64,000 nt of DNA from JAPOUP01 sp965203605 (GTDB lineage Bacteria; Pseudomonadota; Alphaproteobacteria; Rhodobacterales; Rhodobacteraceae). A model generated the notes under the pieces. That model had not been told where the DNA came from and searched no databases. It saw nothing but the letters and a program-made list of their open reading frames with translations. The stretch covers positions 3,720,001 to 3,784,000 of the forward strand of contig OZ241902.1 of the NCBI GenBank assembly GCA_965203605.1, given 5' to 3'. A program made the position numbers and the translations under genes. Positions 26,649 to 36,190 of the stretch are shown piece after piece (the stretch's first letter is position 1; each line of letters opens with the position of its first letter).

Positions 26649-27665
26649 TCAGATGGTGAGCCGCATCAGCTGCTGCACCGTCAGGGCCAGCACGCGGAGG
26701 AACAGGTGGCAGGCCACCCTGGCGTGCCCACGGACACGGACATGCCGGGCGCCGTACGGGTCCTTCAGGGCCGAGTTCACCCGCCCGCCGCTGGAGCGCT
26801 GCCGGTAGCGGACGCGGTCATGGCGTCTGTGGCCCGCCCTGCGCTGCGCCAGAGCCTCTTTCCCGAGGCGCTCCTTCAGCGCCGCGTCGCGGCGGGGGTT
26901 GGTGTCGGTGGTCGCCACGCGCCCAGTCAGGTAGGCGTGGAACCCGATCTCCAGGGAGTCACAGGCCGCGTCCATGAGCTCGTGACAGTGGTCCACCCGC
27001 AGCGCCGTCATCCCCGGCAGCGGTATGGCGGCCTGGCTGTCGTGCAGCGACGCCGAGGTCAGGATGCAGCTGATGGGGACGTCACCGTCGGCGGCGTCGA
27101 TATGGAGTCTGTACCCCCTCCAGCTCTCCCTGTACCCCTTCGCGTTGCGCTTCGTGCCGGTGTCGCAGGCCTTCGGCAGCCCGCCGGCCATCTCAGCGGC
27201 GGTCATCCCGTCCGACGGTCGCCGTGGAGTCCCGGGAGATGTGGCCGACGACCGAGCCGGCATACGCGGCGCGGACCAGCGCCTCGTGCATCCGCTCCGG
27301 CAGCCGGGTCTCCGCGAACCAGGGGAGGGCCTTGGAGAACGCCGGTTCGCCGGGCACCTCCGACACGCGGGACCAGCCGCACAGGCGCCGCAGCGTCGGG
27401 TCGTACAGCAGCCGGTCGACCGGCACCGTCGTGGTCGGCATGTCCCACACCGCCTTCGCGACGAAGGCCCGCGCCAGCGCCCTGCGGTCGGGTTGCCGAC
27501 GCCCCGGCGGCTGCAGTGCACGTGCCTCCCGCCCTCCACCATGTCCAGGACGGCGACGGATTTGGTGTGCCTCACGCCCAGGGGACCGACCTCCCCGGCG
27601 AGGGCCGGCGGAAGTTCCCCCTGGAAGCGCCGCCAGGCATCCGGTATGGATGATCGCAGGGACAT
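26649..27665 (-). pseudogene. Frameshifted IS5-type DDE transposase
   Basis: The minus strand begins at an ATG at 27665 (SSIPDAWRRFQGELPPALAG, GVRHTKSVAVLDMVEGG). It shifts frame for a middle part (DMPTTTVPVDRLLYDPTLRR, HISRDST) and returns to the first frame for GTKRNAKGYRESWRGYRLHI, SASLHDSQAAIPLPGM, DTNPRRDAALKERLG and RVNSALKDPYGARHVRVRGH. Together this is a complete DDE transposase of the IS5 or a closely related type, about 340 residues. Two compensating frameshifts inactivate it. It occupies the spacer of the large inverted duplication. Confidence 0.75.
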
Positions 27666-27987
27666 GGAGCCGTCTCCCCGTATGTGGTGGTTTTGACACC
27701 CGCCCCATACCAGAGGGGCGGCTCCATATCCAGGCCAGCCATCAGAAAAAAGCGCCCGTTTCCGAAAAAACTGCTTGATCGGGGAGTTCTGCAAGAGGCT
27801 CGCTTCATTGATGGGTGTCCAAGGGCTCGAGCCAGACTGTCGCGGAGTGAACCGCGCCCGTGGCCAGACAGCAGAGGAGGAGTGGAGCCAGGGAACGAAT
27901 GAAATGGTGCGGGACCGGGTCGGACGCCGCGCCTCGGGTGCCTGGCCTTGCTTGAAACCGAAGGTCCGGCCGATTCCCTCTGGGGGG

Positions 27988-29052
27988 CTACATTTTCCAG
28001 CGCAGCGCGGCATGGATGCCGAAGTCGTGGGCTGCATGCCTCCAGCCGTCGTCTTCCGAGATCGATATTTCTAGGGTCGTGCCCGGCGAGATCCGGTATG
28101 CGCCACCGACCCCGAGCATGACGGCCGGGCCGGAGAGCGGCGCGAGCGCTGACCCGCTGTAGGGGGTCGAGTTCACGTTCAACTGCGCCGTCAGGGAAAG
28201 GCGGTCCAGCGGCCGCCATGTCACCCCGAGATGCCCGAAAGCGATGGCCCGTCCACCGATCCCGGAAAAGGGCGTCGTTCCAATCTGGACGCCCAGCGAC
28301 GCCCCGTACAGCCAGACGCGTGGCTGCACCCGCTTTCCGGGCAGCCGGCCGGAAGTTTCCGCCCAGACGGACGCCGACAGGCCGCCGGAACCGGTGAGGG
28401 TGTCCGGGTCGCCTGTCGGGAGCCTGAGGCCGCCACGCAGCGCCAGACCGTCGTTCTGGAGTGGGTTCCACGCGGGTTTCCGGCCCAGGCCGAGCATGAT
28501 GTCGCCCAGGGCGGTGATCCGGCGTCTTACGTCGACGTGCGTGACGCCATTCTTGGTGTGGACAAGGGCGAGCCGACCGTGGGGCGTGGCGTCCCGGCCG
28601 CCTTGCGGCAGGCCGAAAAAGCCGTGCCAGTCCTCGATGAACCCATCGAACTTACCCCCGGTGTGCGAAACGGCGGATATCTCGACAATGCCCTCCCATC
28701 CATTGCCCAGACCGGACCTCAAGGTGATGGTCTGTCGGTGGGTCTCCCCGTCGACAAGCAGCCGTTCCTCACTGGACCGTGCACGGGTCATTTGCGAGGC
28801 CATGTCCAACGAGGCCGTCACCTCGGACTTGCCCGGCGCCATGACACAGGCACCTTGCCGGGGGGGCAGGCCATAGGCGAGGTGGAATGGATCCAGATTG
28901 GATGTCCGGAGGGGTGTCGGACCGTCGCATGGCGGATGCCCGTCGGCGGCTGCGCCGGTGCCCATTGCGAGCGCGAGGACGCAGCCGAGGGCGGCTGTCC
29001 GCCCGCTCCGGGCCGTGCGCTGCGGTGGCCCCGTGCCTTCCGGGCCGGGCAC
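27988..29052 (-). CDS. DUF3187-like outer-membrane beta-barrel protein, copy 2
   Basis: The translation is identical to the gene at 24551-25615, including the GTG start one base after the Slam-like stop. Here the gene lies in an apparent order porin C, Slam-like, DUF3187-like on one strand. The ordered unit supports this as the ancestral location. The function of the family is not established; an outer-membrane barrel is inferred from the signal peptide and strand pattern. Confidence 0.75.
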   Translation of the reverse strand: MPGPEGTGPPQRTARSGRTAALGCVLALAMGTGAAADGHPPCDGPTPLRTSNLDPFHLAYGLPPRQGACVMAPGKSEVTASLDMASQMTRARSSEERLLVDGETHRQTITLRSGLGNGWEGIVEISAVSHTGGKFDGFIEDWHGFFGLPQGGRDATPHGRLALVHTKNGVTHVDVRRRITALGDIMLGLGRKPAWNPLQNDGLALRGGLRLPTGDPDTLTGSGGLSASVWAETSGRLPGKRVQPRVWLYGASLGVQIGTTPFSGIGGRAIAFGHLGVTWRPLDRLSLTAQLNVNSTPYSGSALAPLSGPAVMLGVGGAYRISPGTTLEISISEDDGWRHAAHDFGIHAALRWKM

Positions 29053-29053
29053 G

Positions 29054-30463
29054 CTAGAACTGGCGCACGAAGCTGAGCTCGCCGCCGGTGCGCCGGTAGC
29101 CCGCCTGCTGCGCGCTGCTCTTCCGCCACCCCCGCGTGACGGAGACCTGGGGGCTGAAGCCCCGGACGGTCAGGTCGCGCTTGAGCGCGGACAGGCGGAC
29201 GGAGCGCGTGGAGTCCCTCCGCGCCGAGCCGTCCACGACGTTCTGCGGCGGCCTGCCCGGCCCCTCGTAGCGCGTCCAGCGCCCGGTGAGCGTCCCCGAG
29301 ACGCTGAAACCGCGTGGAAGCGTGGCGCTCGTTCCGAGCGAGGTCCACAGCGTCTTGTTGCGCAGGTTCCCGGACGCGGGCCGCTCCCGTTCCCAGCCGG
29401 CGCGGAGGTCCGTCCGCAGGACCGGCGTCACCGCCAGCCCGAGCCCGGCGGAGAGGTCGACCGCCGGACCGTCAAGATAGGTGCTCACGTCATGGCGCCG
29501 GGCGCTCCACGATGCGTCGATCTGGCCCGAGACGCGCGGGGTGAGCCGCCTGTAGGCCTCCATGCGGAGCCCCAGACTCCGGCTGGTGGGCTGGTCGTTC
29601 CCCTGCCATTCCCGGCGCGCGGTGAGCAGCAGGCTCGCCTCCGTCCGCGGGCCGGCCAGCCAGCGCGGCCCGACATGGCCGCCGAGCCCCATGCTGTCGA
29701 ATTTCGACCCCCCGTACTCGCGCCGGAAGACGTCGCCTCCCACGCGGAGCCGCAGGTCCGGCGCGAGCGGCTGCTCGTACTCGCCGCCGGCCCAGAGCAT
29801 GAGCCCGACGCCGGACTTCTCCCCGCCGTCGTCCAGCTTGAACGGCAGGCGCTGCCCGAAGACCTCGAGCATGACCGTCTCGTCGGCCGAGGCCGCGCCG
29901 ATGTTGGTGTCGGGAGCCAGCGCCGTGCCGAAATACCCGCTCCAGCGCTTCCGGGCGCGGATCATCGCCAGATGGCGGTTGATGTTGGCCACGACCGGCG
30001 GCGGCGGGTCCGCGGCCAGCGCCAGCTCGAACTGCCGCCTCGCCAGCCCGTCCCGGCCGCGCAGGAAGAAGGCGCGGGCGAGCTCGAGGCGCACCCTCAC
30101 ATGGTCCGGATGCGCGGCCAGGATCGCGCGGAAGAGGGCTATGGAGGCGTCGAGGAGCGCCTCGCGGTCCCCGGCCTGCGGGGACTGCGCGGCGGCGGCG
30201 GCCATGGCCATGCCGGCGTCGAAAAGCAGCCCCACCGCCCGGCCGTCCGTCGGAAGGTGCGGGCGGACGGCGGATACCGCGGCCTCCACCTCCCCGTCGA
30301 GCAGCAGGGAGACGGCGGCGTCCAGGTCGCGCTCGACGGCACCCGGCGCCTGAGCCGCCGGCTGCGGATCCGGGCCATGCTCCGCGGCCCGGACGGCCGT
30401 GGCGGACAGGCAGGCCAGGGCCACCGCGAGCGCGGGAAGAAGGGTGGAAAGGAAGCTGCGCAT
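29054..30463 (-). CDS. Slam-like outer-membrane protein (TPR plus DUF560 beta-barrel), copy 2
   Basis: Identical in translation to the gene at 23140-24549. It starts at the ATG at 30463 behind GGAGGACCACCGAG and lies about 315 bases downstream of the porin C terminator on the same strand. An in-frame extension to 30661 exists but lacks a signal peptide and is not used. The presence of two identical copies on opposite strands could raise dosage or allow inversion between them. Confidence 0.82.
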   Translation of the reverse strand: MRSFLSTLLPALAVALACLSATAVRAAEHGPDPQPAAQAPGAVERDLDAAVSLLLDGEVEAAVSAVRPHLPTDGRAVGLLFDAGMAMAAAAAQSPQAGDREALLDASIALFRAILAAHPDHVRVRLELARAFFLRGRDGLARRQFELALAADPPPPVVANINRHLAMIRARKRWSGYFGTALAPDTNIGAASADETVMLEVFGQRLPFKLDDGGEKSGVGLMLWAGGEYEQPLAPDLRLRVGGDVFRREYGGSKFDSMGLGGHVGPRWLAGPRTEASLLLTARREWQGNDQPTSRSLGLRMEAYRRLTPRVSGQIDASWSARRHDVSTYLDGPAVDLSAGLGLAVTPVLRTDLRAGWERERPASGNLRNKTLWTSLGTSATLPRGFSVSGTLTGRWTRYEGPGRPPQNVVDGSARRDSTRSVRLSALKRDLTVRGFSPQVSVTRGWRKSSAQQAGYRRTGGELSFVRQF

Positions 30464-30777
30464 CTCGGTGGTCCTCCGGTGTTCTGCTGGCTGCGGCCGG
30501 ATTCCCTGATCCCATGCCCCGCCCGCGGGCGCAAGCCGAAAGGAGGGCAGGCCGGGCGCCCGCGTCCGTAATTTTGTCGTGATCGGGGAGGGAGGACCGG
30601 GAACGGTCCCGCACCCAGGCCGCGGTTTCGGCCAGGTCTGGATGGCTTCGGGCACCGGCACTGCGGGAGGCCGCCAAAGGCGACCGCCTCGGGAGTGAAG
30701 CTGCCCCGGCCGACGGCCACCCTCCGGAATCCGCCGTAGCGGGGAACCGGGCGGCGCGGCGGCCTCTCGGAATCAGG

Positions 30778-30808
30778 AACCCCCGGCGGGCCATGCCCGC
30801 CGGGGGTT
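30778..30808 (-). terminator. Terminator hairpin after porin C
   Basis: Perfect GC-rich hairpin (AACCCCCGGCGGGC, short loop, GCCCGCCGGGGGTT), the counterpart of the hairpins after porins A and D. Confidence 0.8.
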
Positions 30809-30845
30809 CGGGGCGTCCGGCCGCCAGACGCGGCTAGGCCCTACA

Positions 30846-32165
30846 TCAGAATTTGAAGGCCAGCCCGAGCGACCAGGAGTTGTTCTTCTTGTCACCCATG
30901 TTGCGGTTGGCAGTGGTGTTTCCGTCAGCAAACTTCGACGTGTCCGTCGTATCGGCACCGGCCCCGAACTGCAGGGTTGCGCCGCCGCCGAGGTCATGGG
31001 TCACGGTGAAGCCAATTCCCGTCACGTCCTTCTCGCGCATCCGGTTGATCGGAGTTGAGCTGGTTGAGCTGTATGTCTCCTCGATGTTCTTATTGCCCCA
31101 GTTCGCGGCGACGGCTGTCTGGCCGAAGGTGTAGCCTATTCCGAGCCCGATATGCGTGGTTTCCGTCTTGCCCGTTGCATTGGCCGGTGTCGCTGCAACG
31201 TTCTTGCCGGAATACTCATGATCTTCCCTGGAATAGTTTGCGACCGCCTTAAGTCCGCTGGTGAGATCCACCATGACGCTGCCACCGGCGATCGAGCTGT
31301 CCTTCTTGGTCCCGACCGCAAAGGTCGACGCCTTCTGTTCATTTCTGCCCGCCTCGTCGTTGACATAGTTCTCTGCCACGTCAGGTAACCGAAGGCTGAG
31401 TGGAGCCTTGAAATCATTCATTGCAGCGTTCAAGGCCCGGGCATTGAGGTTGTTGTTCTGCAGCGAGGCCATCGGCTTTCCCAGGATGTCCTCACCTTGC
31501 TGGTAGCCGAAGCCGACCGAAATAGTTCCGATGGGAACGGCCATGGAGTAGGTGGCACCAAGACCGATGACGGCGCTTCCGTCACCAGCGCCCGGTGTCT
31601 TGCCATTCAGGCCATCCATGTCGTCGTCGAGCGCAGCGGAGACGGCGAATCCGAAGGGACCTGTCGCGATGTCGTAGCGGAGGATTTGGCCGTCGTGCAT
31701 GCCGTCGAGGCCTGCGTTGCCGCTGAAGCCGCCGTGCTCTTGGTTGTCGCGGATGGAGCCGTGGCCCACCGCGTCGACCTCGGTCATGGCCCAATCGAAG
31801 CCGCCGTCGGTGTCGCCGAGATTCAGGTTGCCGAACGGACCCTTCACGTAGATATTTATGCCGCCGTGGTGGTCGTCTTGGCTGGTCGCCGCATCAACGA
31901 CGTTTCCCTTGGCATCCATCGGCGGTGAAGTGCCGTTGTCGTTGCTGACTTCGCTCAGGTCGATGGCGGTCCCGAAGGTCAGGCCGCCGTCGGTAGCGCC
32001 CTCCATGGTGAACGTCACGTTGACGTCGGTGTGGAAGCGGGCGCTGTCGTCCTTGGAGCCGGCGACGCCCATCTCGGCGACGCCGCTGAGCGTGACATCG
32101 GCGGCCGCCGCGCCGGCGGCCATCACCAGCGCCGAGGCTGTGAGCAGTGTGGTTCTCGTTCTCAT
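30846..32165 (-). CDS. Outer-membrane porin C
   Basis: The 439-residue porin has the same signal peptide as A and D (MRTRTTLLTASALVMAAGAA) and mature start DVTLSGVAEMG. Much of its length resembles porin A, including the IDLSEVSNDNG and ANWGNKNIEETYS segments, and it ends SLGLAFKF. It is divergent from porin D across a short promoter block. Variation from porin A is concentrated in presumed loop regions, which fits surface exposure. Confidence 0.9.
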   Translation of the reverse strand: MRTRTTLLTASALVMAAGAAAADVTLSGVAEMGVAGSKDDSARFHTDVNVTFTMEGATDGGLTFGTAIDLSEVSNDNGTSPPMDAKGNVVDAATSQDDHHGGINIYVKGPFGNLNLGDTDGGFDWAMTEVDAVGHGSIRDNQEHGGFSGNAGLDGMHDGQILRYDIATGPFGFAVSAALDDDMDGLNGKTPGAGDGSAVIGLGATYSMAVPIGTISVGFGYQQGEDILGKPMASLQNNNLNARALNAAMNDFKAPLSLRLPDVAENYVNDEAGRNEQKASTFAVGTKKDSSIAGGSVMVDLTSGLKAVANYSREDHEYSGKNVAATPANATGKTETTHIGLGIGYTFGQTAVAANWGNKNIEETYSSTSSTPINRMREKDVTGIGFTVTHDLGGGATLQFGAGADTTDTSKFADGNTTANRNMGDKKNNSWSLGLAFKF

Positions 32166-32184
32166 AAGGTTAATCCCCGTTAAG
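32082..32184 (-). repeat. 103-base perfect inverted repeat, left arm (porin C leader)
   Basis: Covers 19 bases upstream of the porin C ATG and its first 28 codons. It is the exact reverse complement of 32404-32506. Beyond this core, similarity continues into both genes for about 110 more bases with occasional mismatches. Confidence 0.9.
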
Positions 32185-32403
32185 GGCGTTCAGTTCCTGG
32201 CGGGCGGTTGAATCCAGTGCACCGGAGCGATCTATCGCACCGCTTCCGGAGGCGTTTCGGCCTCCGACCAGGGGTGGGGGTGGATGCAAAAACGCCACAG
32301 CCGGAAAGGGAAATGTTCCCGGGGCCGTGAATTTCCCGAAACTTCGTGCGATAAGCTACCTCGGCGCTTGGGATTTATGGCCGTGCGCCAGTAACTGAAC
32401 ACA
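32185..32403. promoter_or_regulatory. Porin C/D divergent promoter block, possibly invertible
   Basis: The 219-base spacer between the leader repeats must hold the signals for porin C, porin D or both. It has a hairpin at 32247-32266 (CGGAGGC, loop GTTTCG, GCCTCCG) and a GGGAAAT/ATTTCCC dyad at 32308-32337. The same block, with four mismatches over 225 bases, precedes porin B. If it contains a single one-way promoter, inversion between the flanking repeats would switch expression between C and D. No clear -35/-10 pair was identified. Confidence 0.65.
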
Positions 32404-32506
32404 CTTAACGGGGATTAACCTTATGAGAACGAGAACCACACTGCTCACAGCCTCGGCGCTGGTGATGGCCGCCGGCGCGGCGGCCGCCGATGTCACGCTC
32501 AGCGGC
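32404..32506 (+). repeat. 103-base perfect inverted repeat, right arm (porin D leader)
   Basis: Exact inverted copy of 32082-32184, covering CTTAACGGGGATTAACCTT and the first 28 codons of porin D. Confidence 0.9.
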
Positions 32507-33427
32507 TCCGCCGAGATGGGCGTCGCCGGCTCCAAGGACGCCAGCGCCCGCTTCCACACCGACGTCAACGTCGTGTTCACCATGGAGGGCGCAACCGACG
32601 GCGGCCTGACCTTCGGGACATCGGTCGAACTAGCCGATGTGGACGGAGATAAGAAAGGCGCGACCGGCGACGACGATGACGACGGCGGCATAAGCATCTA
32701 CCTGAATGGCCCGTTCGGCAACCTGACTCTAGGCGACACTGACGGCGGCTTCGACTGGGCGATGAACGAGGTCGCCATCGGCGGTGCCATCCGAGACGAC
32801 CACGAGCACGGAGCCTACGAAGGCAACGCTGGCCTCGACAGTGAGCACGACGGCCAGATCCTCCGCTACGACAACGCCCTTGGCCCCGTCGGTTTCGCCG
32901 CCTCTGTCATGCTCGACGACAAAATGAATGACGATGACAAAACCGGCGATCCGATCATCGGTCTCGGGGCGAAGTACTCCATGGGCATGCCGGGCAACGG
33001 AACGACGGTCGGGGTCGGCCTCGGCTACCAGCGCGGCAGCACCTTGGATGACATGATGGCCGAAACCAAGCATTCCATCATGGGCCTGAGCGCGGACGTC
33101 AGCATGGCCGGCGGGATCGAGGTGCGGGCGAACCACTCCAGGCGGAATGACGACAAAGAAGGCGGCATGGAGACGAAGACGACGCACACAGGTGTCGGGC
33201 TTGGCTACACCGCCGGCCCGATCACCGTTGGATTGAACGTCGGCAGCAAGACGAAGGATATGGGTGCGACCGGCGACGAGAAAACCACGGGTGCTGGCGT
33301 GTCCGCGGTCTATGACCTCGGCAGCGGCGCCAAGCTGCAGTTGGGTATTGGCGCCTCCGAGACGGAAATGGGCACCAAGAAGGAAGACACCAACAAGTGG
33401 TCTCTCGGGCTGGCCTTCAGCTTCTGA
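32423..33427 (+). CDS. Outer-membrane porin D
   Basis: This 334-residue porin is about 100 residues shorter than A and C. It shares their signal peptide and first about 70 codons, then diverges (VELADVDGDKKGATGDDDDD) and ends SLGLAFSF. Asp-rich stretches in the predicted loops suggest a cation-preferring entrance, which is inference only. It is divergent from porin C and has its own terminator at 33465-33497. Confidence 0.9.
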   Translation: MRTRTTLLTASALVMAAGAAAADVTLSGSAEMGVAGSKDASARFHTDVNVVFTMEGATDGGLTFGTSVELADVDGDKKGATGDDDDDGGISIYLNGPFGNLTLGDTDGGFDWAMNEVAIGGAIRDDHEHGAYEGNAGLDSEHDGQILRYDNALGPVGFAASVMLDDKMNDDDKTGDPIIGLGAKYSMGMPGNGTTVGVGLGYQRGSTLDDMMAETKHSIMGLSADVSMAGGIEVRANHSRRNDDKEGGMETKTTHTGVGLGYTAGPITVGLNVGSKTKDMGATGDEKTTGAGVSAVYDLGSGAKLQLGIGASETEMGTKKEDTNKWSLGLAFSF

Positions 33428-33464
33428 CGTAGGGCCTTGGCCGCGTCTGGCGGCCGGACGCCCC

Positions 33465-33497
33465 GACCCCCCGGCGGGCCATGCGCGCCGGGGGGTC
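33465..33497 (+). terminator. Terminator hairpin after porin D
   Basis: GACCCCCCGGCG pairs with CGCCGGGGGGTC around a short loop, 38 bases after the porin D stop. Same family as the hairpins after porins A and C. Confidence 0.8.
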
Positions 33498-33558
33498 CTG
33501 TCCTGATTCCGGGAGGCCGCCGCGGCCCCATCAGGCCGCGCTCCTCTCCCCATGGTCA

Positions 33559-33744
33559 TCCCCTCCGCGCCTTCGCGGCAGGGCATCGACGCCCCGTCCA
33601 CCTCCGCGTCCCCCGCGGGCTCCGGTCCGGGTACACCATAGCCCGGCGCAGCTTGTGGAGCGGCAGCCAGGCGCTTCCGTAGCTGCCGCTGCCGAACCGC
33701 GCCCGGAGCTGGAGCGCGGAGATGCCGTTGGAGTGCGTGGCCAA
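33559..33744 (-). pseudogene. IS1595-type transposase fragment
   Basis: The minus-strand stretch THSNGISALQLRARFGSGSY, then AWLPLHKLRRAMVYPDRSP, matches the region before the first catalytic Asp in IS1595/ISXO2-type transposases. The frame is lost soon after. The fragment abuts the truncated marR and probably caused its loss of the 5' end. Confidence 0.65.
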
Positions 33745-33746
33745 GA

Positions 33747-34055
33747 GGTGGCCCGCTGCCGTCGATTCGCATTGCCGAGGCCGCGCTCATGGATCGTGGT
33801 ACGGTCTCCCGCTCGGTGGTCCGATTGGAAAGGCGTGGACTGGTCTATCGTCTCTCTGACGCCACTGACCGAAGGGTTGCCGTCATCAACCTGACGGAAG
33901 AGGGAGCGGACATTGCCGATCAGATTGCCGCATTCATGCTGGGCCGGGAGCTTGAGATGATCAGGGAACTGACGGAAGACGAGTGGCAGGCATGGCTTGC
34001 GATCACCGATAAGTTCCACAGATTTCTGGCGGCAGCATATGGCGAAGATGGTTGA
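33747..34055 (+). pseudogene. MarR-family regulator, 5' truncated
   Basis: The sequence from LPSIRIAEAALMDRGTVSR onward is the recognition helix and wing (RLERRGLVYRLSDATDRR) and C-terminal dimerisation helix of a MarR-type repressor. The N-terminal helices and start codon are missing, replaced by IS1595 debris. An internal ATG at 33789 could start an 88-residue product without a complete DNA-binding domain. The 3' end overlaps the hydrolase gene by 17 bases, so the two were probably an operon. Confidence 0.75.
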
Positions 34056-34839
34056 ATTCGCCATCTCGTCGGATGGCACGCGGGTCGCTTACGAGACAGG
34101 TGGAAGCGGCCCACCATTGGTCTTTGTCCATGGCGCGGCAGGCGACAGGACATCGAACCCGGTATTGCAGGCAAGGCTCGAACAGACCCATACCGTCATA
34201 CGTTACGACCGTAGAGGACGAGGTGAAAGTGAAGATCCCGGGGCTTACGATTTCCTGAGTGAGACTGACGACCTGCGTGCGGTGATCGCGGGCGCAGCGG
34301 ACCGACCGGTCGTCCTTGGAATTTCGATGGGTGCGCGCGTTGCTCTGGAACTTCTGCGCAATCCACCGGACCTCGCCGCGATGGTGTTGTTCGAACCCCC
34401 GGCAACCGGCCATGTGGATCCAGATTTTGCCGATGGTCTTTCGCGCGTTCGGGACTGTATCGAGACGGAGGGAGTCGAAGCGGCAACCATTCTCCATGCG
34501 CACCTGTTTCATAAGCGGTCTTCGCGTGACATTGACAAAATGAAGCGCGACGAGATTCTCTGGAAGACACGCGTCAGGAACTTTCCGGTTACGTTGCGGG
34601 AGATGGATGCGGTTCATCGCGACTGCCTGTTTGTCCTCCGGAACTACATGGAGCCTGTATTCGGTGTTCATCTGGTATTCGGAGATGAGACGTTGCCGTT
34701 TCTGCAGGCAAGTTCGGAGTTGATCTGCAACCTCGGTTTTGTACAGTCACACGTTCTCCCGGGACTGAACCACTCGGCACCCAGCACGAACCCGTCGTCG
34801 GTAGTGAGGGCATTTCTGGCGGCGGTTTCGCAGAACTGA
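34039..34839 (+). CDS. Alpha/beta-hydrolase-fold protein
   Basis: The 266-residue cytosolic protein starts MAKMVEFAISSDGTRVAYE. It has the oxyanion HG motif (FVHGAAGD), the nucleophile elbow GISMG, and a C-terminal catalytic His in LPGLNHSAPS. A start at 33997 is possible but would overlap marR more. The fold covers esterases, lactonases and similar enzymes; the substrate is not evident. It follows the broken marR, which presumably once controlled it. Confidence 0.8.
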   Translation: MAKMVEFAISSDGTRVAYETGGSGPPLVFVHGAAGDRTSNPVLQARLEQTHTVIRYDRRGRGESEDPGAYDFLSETDDLRAVIAGAADRPVVLGISMGARVALELLRNPPDLAAMVLFEPPATGHVDPDFADGLSRVRDCIETEGVEAATILHAHLFHKRSSRDIDKMKRDEILWKTRVRNFPVTLREMDAVHRDCLFVLRNYMEPVFGVHLVFGDETLPFLQASSELICNLGFVQSHVLPGLNHSAPSTNPSSVVRAFLAAVSQN

Positions 34840-34949
34840 TCAATCAGGGATTGGCGCCAATCAGGTTGTGGTTCATCGGAAAGGGCAACGGCATTTGGTG
34901 CGTCTTCGGGGCCGACGATCAAGCATCTCGGCCGGAGGCGATCGGATTC

Positions 34950-36190
34950 CTGTGGACAGGGCAATCGCTTTTGAATTTTTCGCTTCCCATCCAGCTGGAA
35001 TCGGTCCAAAGACTCCGCAAAACAGATGAACGGGGCAGAACCGATGCAGGATACATTCAATGTTTCCAATGGGGTTGACGACCCCCGGCGCGGCAACGCC
35101 AGGAGACACGATCTCCAGGAGATGCTGACGGCCGCCTTCCCGTTTTTCCTTTCGGGCGGGCGGAACCGCGCTGATATGGAGCGTTTCGGGCGTATGAAAG
35201 AAGGATTCCCGCCGCGGTTCATGTCGCCGGAGCACGGAATCCCGAGCCACGACGCCTTCCCCCACCTGTTCAACGCGCTGGATCCGGAGGGGCTGCACGG
35301 CGTCCTCACCCGGATGCTGTCCGACTGGGGGGCACGGCCCGGCGACGTGATCGCCATCGACGGCAGGGCGCTGCGGCGGTCCTTCGGGGACGCCCCGGAA
35401 CGCTCGCCGCTCCACCTTGTGCACGCCTTCGCGGCGGAGAGCGGGCTGCTGCCTGGTCAGGTCAGGGTGGACGGCAGGCCGGACGGGATCACGGCGGTGC
35501 CCGCGCTGCCGGGCTGCTGGAATTGCGTGGGCGGACGGTGACCGCCGACGCGATGCACACGCGGCGGGACACCGCGGGGCGGGTCACGGAGGCCGGGGGC
35601 AACCACGTCCTGGCGCCGAGGGCAGCCAGGGGACGCTGCATGATGACGTGCGCATCCACCTGGAGGACCCGGAGAACGCGGAAAGGATGCAGCTTTCCGA
35701 TGACGTGGACAGGGACCACGGAAGGACCGGGACCCGGGAGGCGACCGTCCGCCACGACGTCGACAGCCTGCAGGACCTGCATCACTGGCCCGGCCCGCCG
35801 ACCGTCGGAAAGGTCACCGCGACGCGCGGGACCAGGGGGAGCGGAGCACGGAGACCCGCCATTTCCTCCCCGTCGAAAGGCTCGGTCCGGAGCGGTTCCT
35901 GAAGACGGTGCGCCTGCACCGGGCGGCGGGGAATTCGCTGCACCGGGTCCTGGACGTGACCATGGACGGGGACCGGCAGCGGAACCGGACGGCCGGCGGG
36001 CCGGACAGCCTGGCGCTGATGCGGCGGCTCGCGACGGACGTCGCCAGGGTCGCCCCGGGAAAGGACGCGATGCGCGGGAAACCGGGAAGGCGGGCTGGAG
36101 CGACGACGCCCTGGTCCGGCTGGTCCGCGCCGCTGTCGGACCTGGGCCGCCGCCGACGAAATCCTAAAGCGATTGCCCTGTTCCTGTCGA
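34950..36190 (+). mobile_element. ISAs1-family insertion sequence, decayed
   Basis: Terminal inverted repeats share ACAGGGCAATCGCTTT near 34955 and, on the other strand, near 36166-36181. Between them lies a frameshifted ISAs1-type transposase. Exact ends and target duplication were not resolved. Confidence 0.7.
35044..36170 (+). pseudogene. ISAs1-family transposase, frameshifted
   Basis: The first frame gives DDPRRGNARRHDLQEML, SHDAFPHLFNALDPEGL and IAIDGRALRRSF. Later pieces (LRGRTVTADAMHTRRDTAG, then a catalytic-region segment with HRVLDVTMDGDR and LALMRRLATDVARV) are in other frames. At least two frameshifts make it inactive. The motifs are those of the ISAs1 transposases long called H-repeat associated proteins. 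Confidence 0.75.

Larger units (their letters stand above)
27923..30622 (-). repeat. 2.7-kb inverted duplication, right arm
   Basis: Reverse complement of 22981-25680. Its outer boundary at 30622 lies where the region downstream of porin C continues naturally, so this arm looks like the original and the left arm like the copy. Confidence 0.92.

Noticed and set aside
28898..30571. 557-residue plus-strand frame antisense to the Slam-like gene (and its twin at 23032-24705)
   Set aside because: Composition is Arg/Pro/Ala-rich without domains, and the opposite strand has a signal peptide, TPR and barrel pattern.
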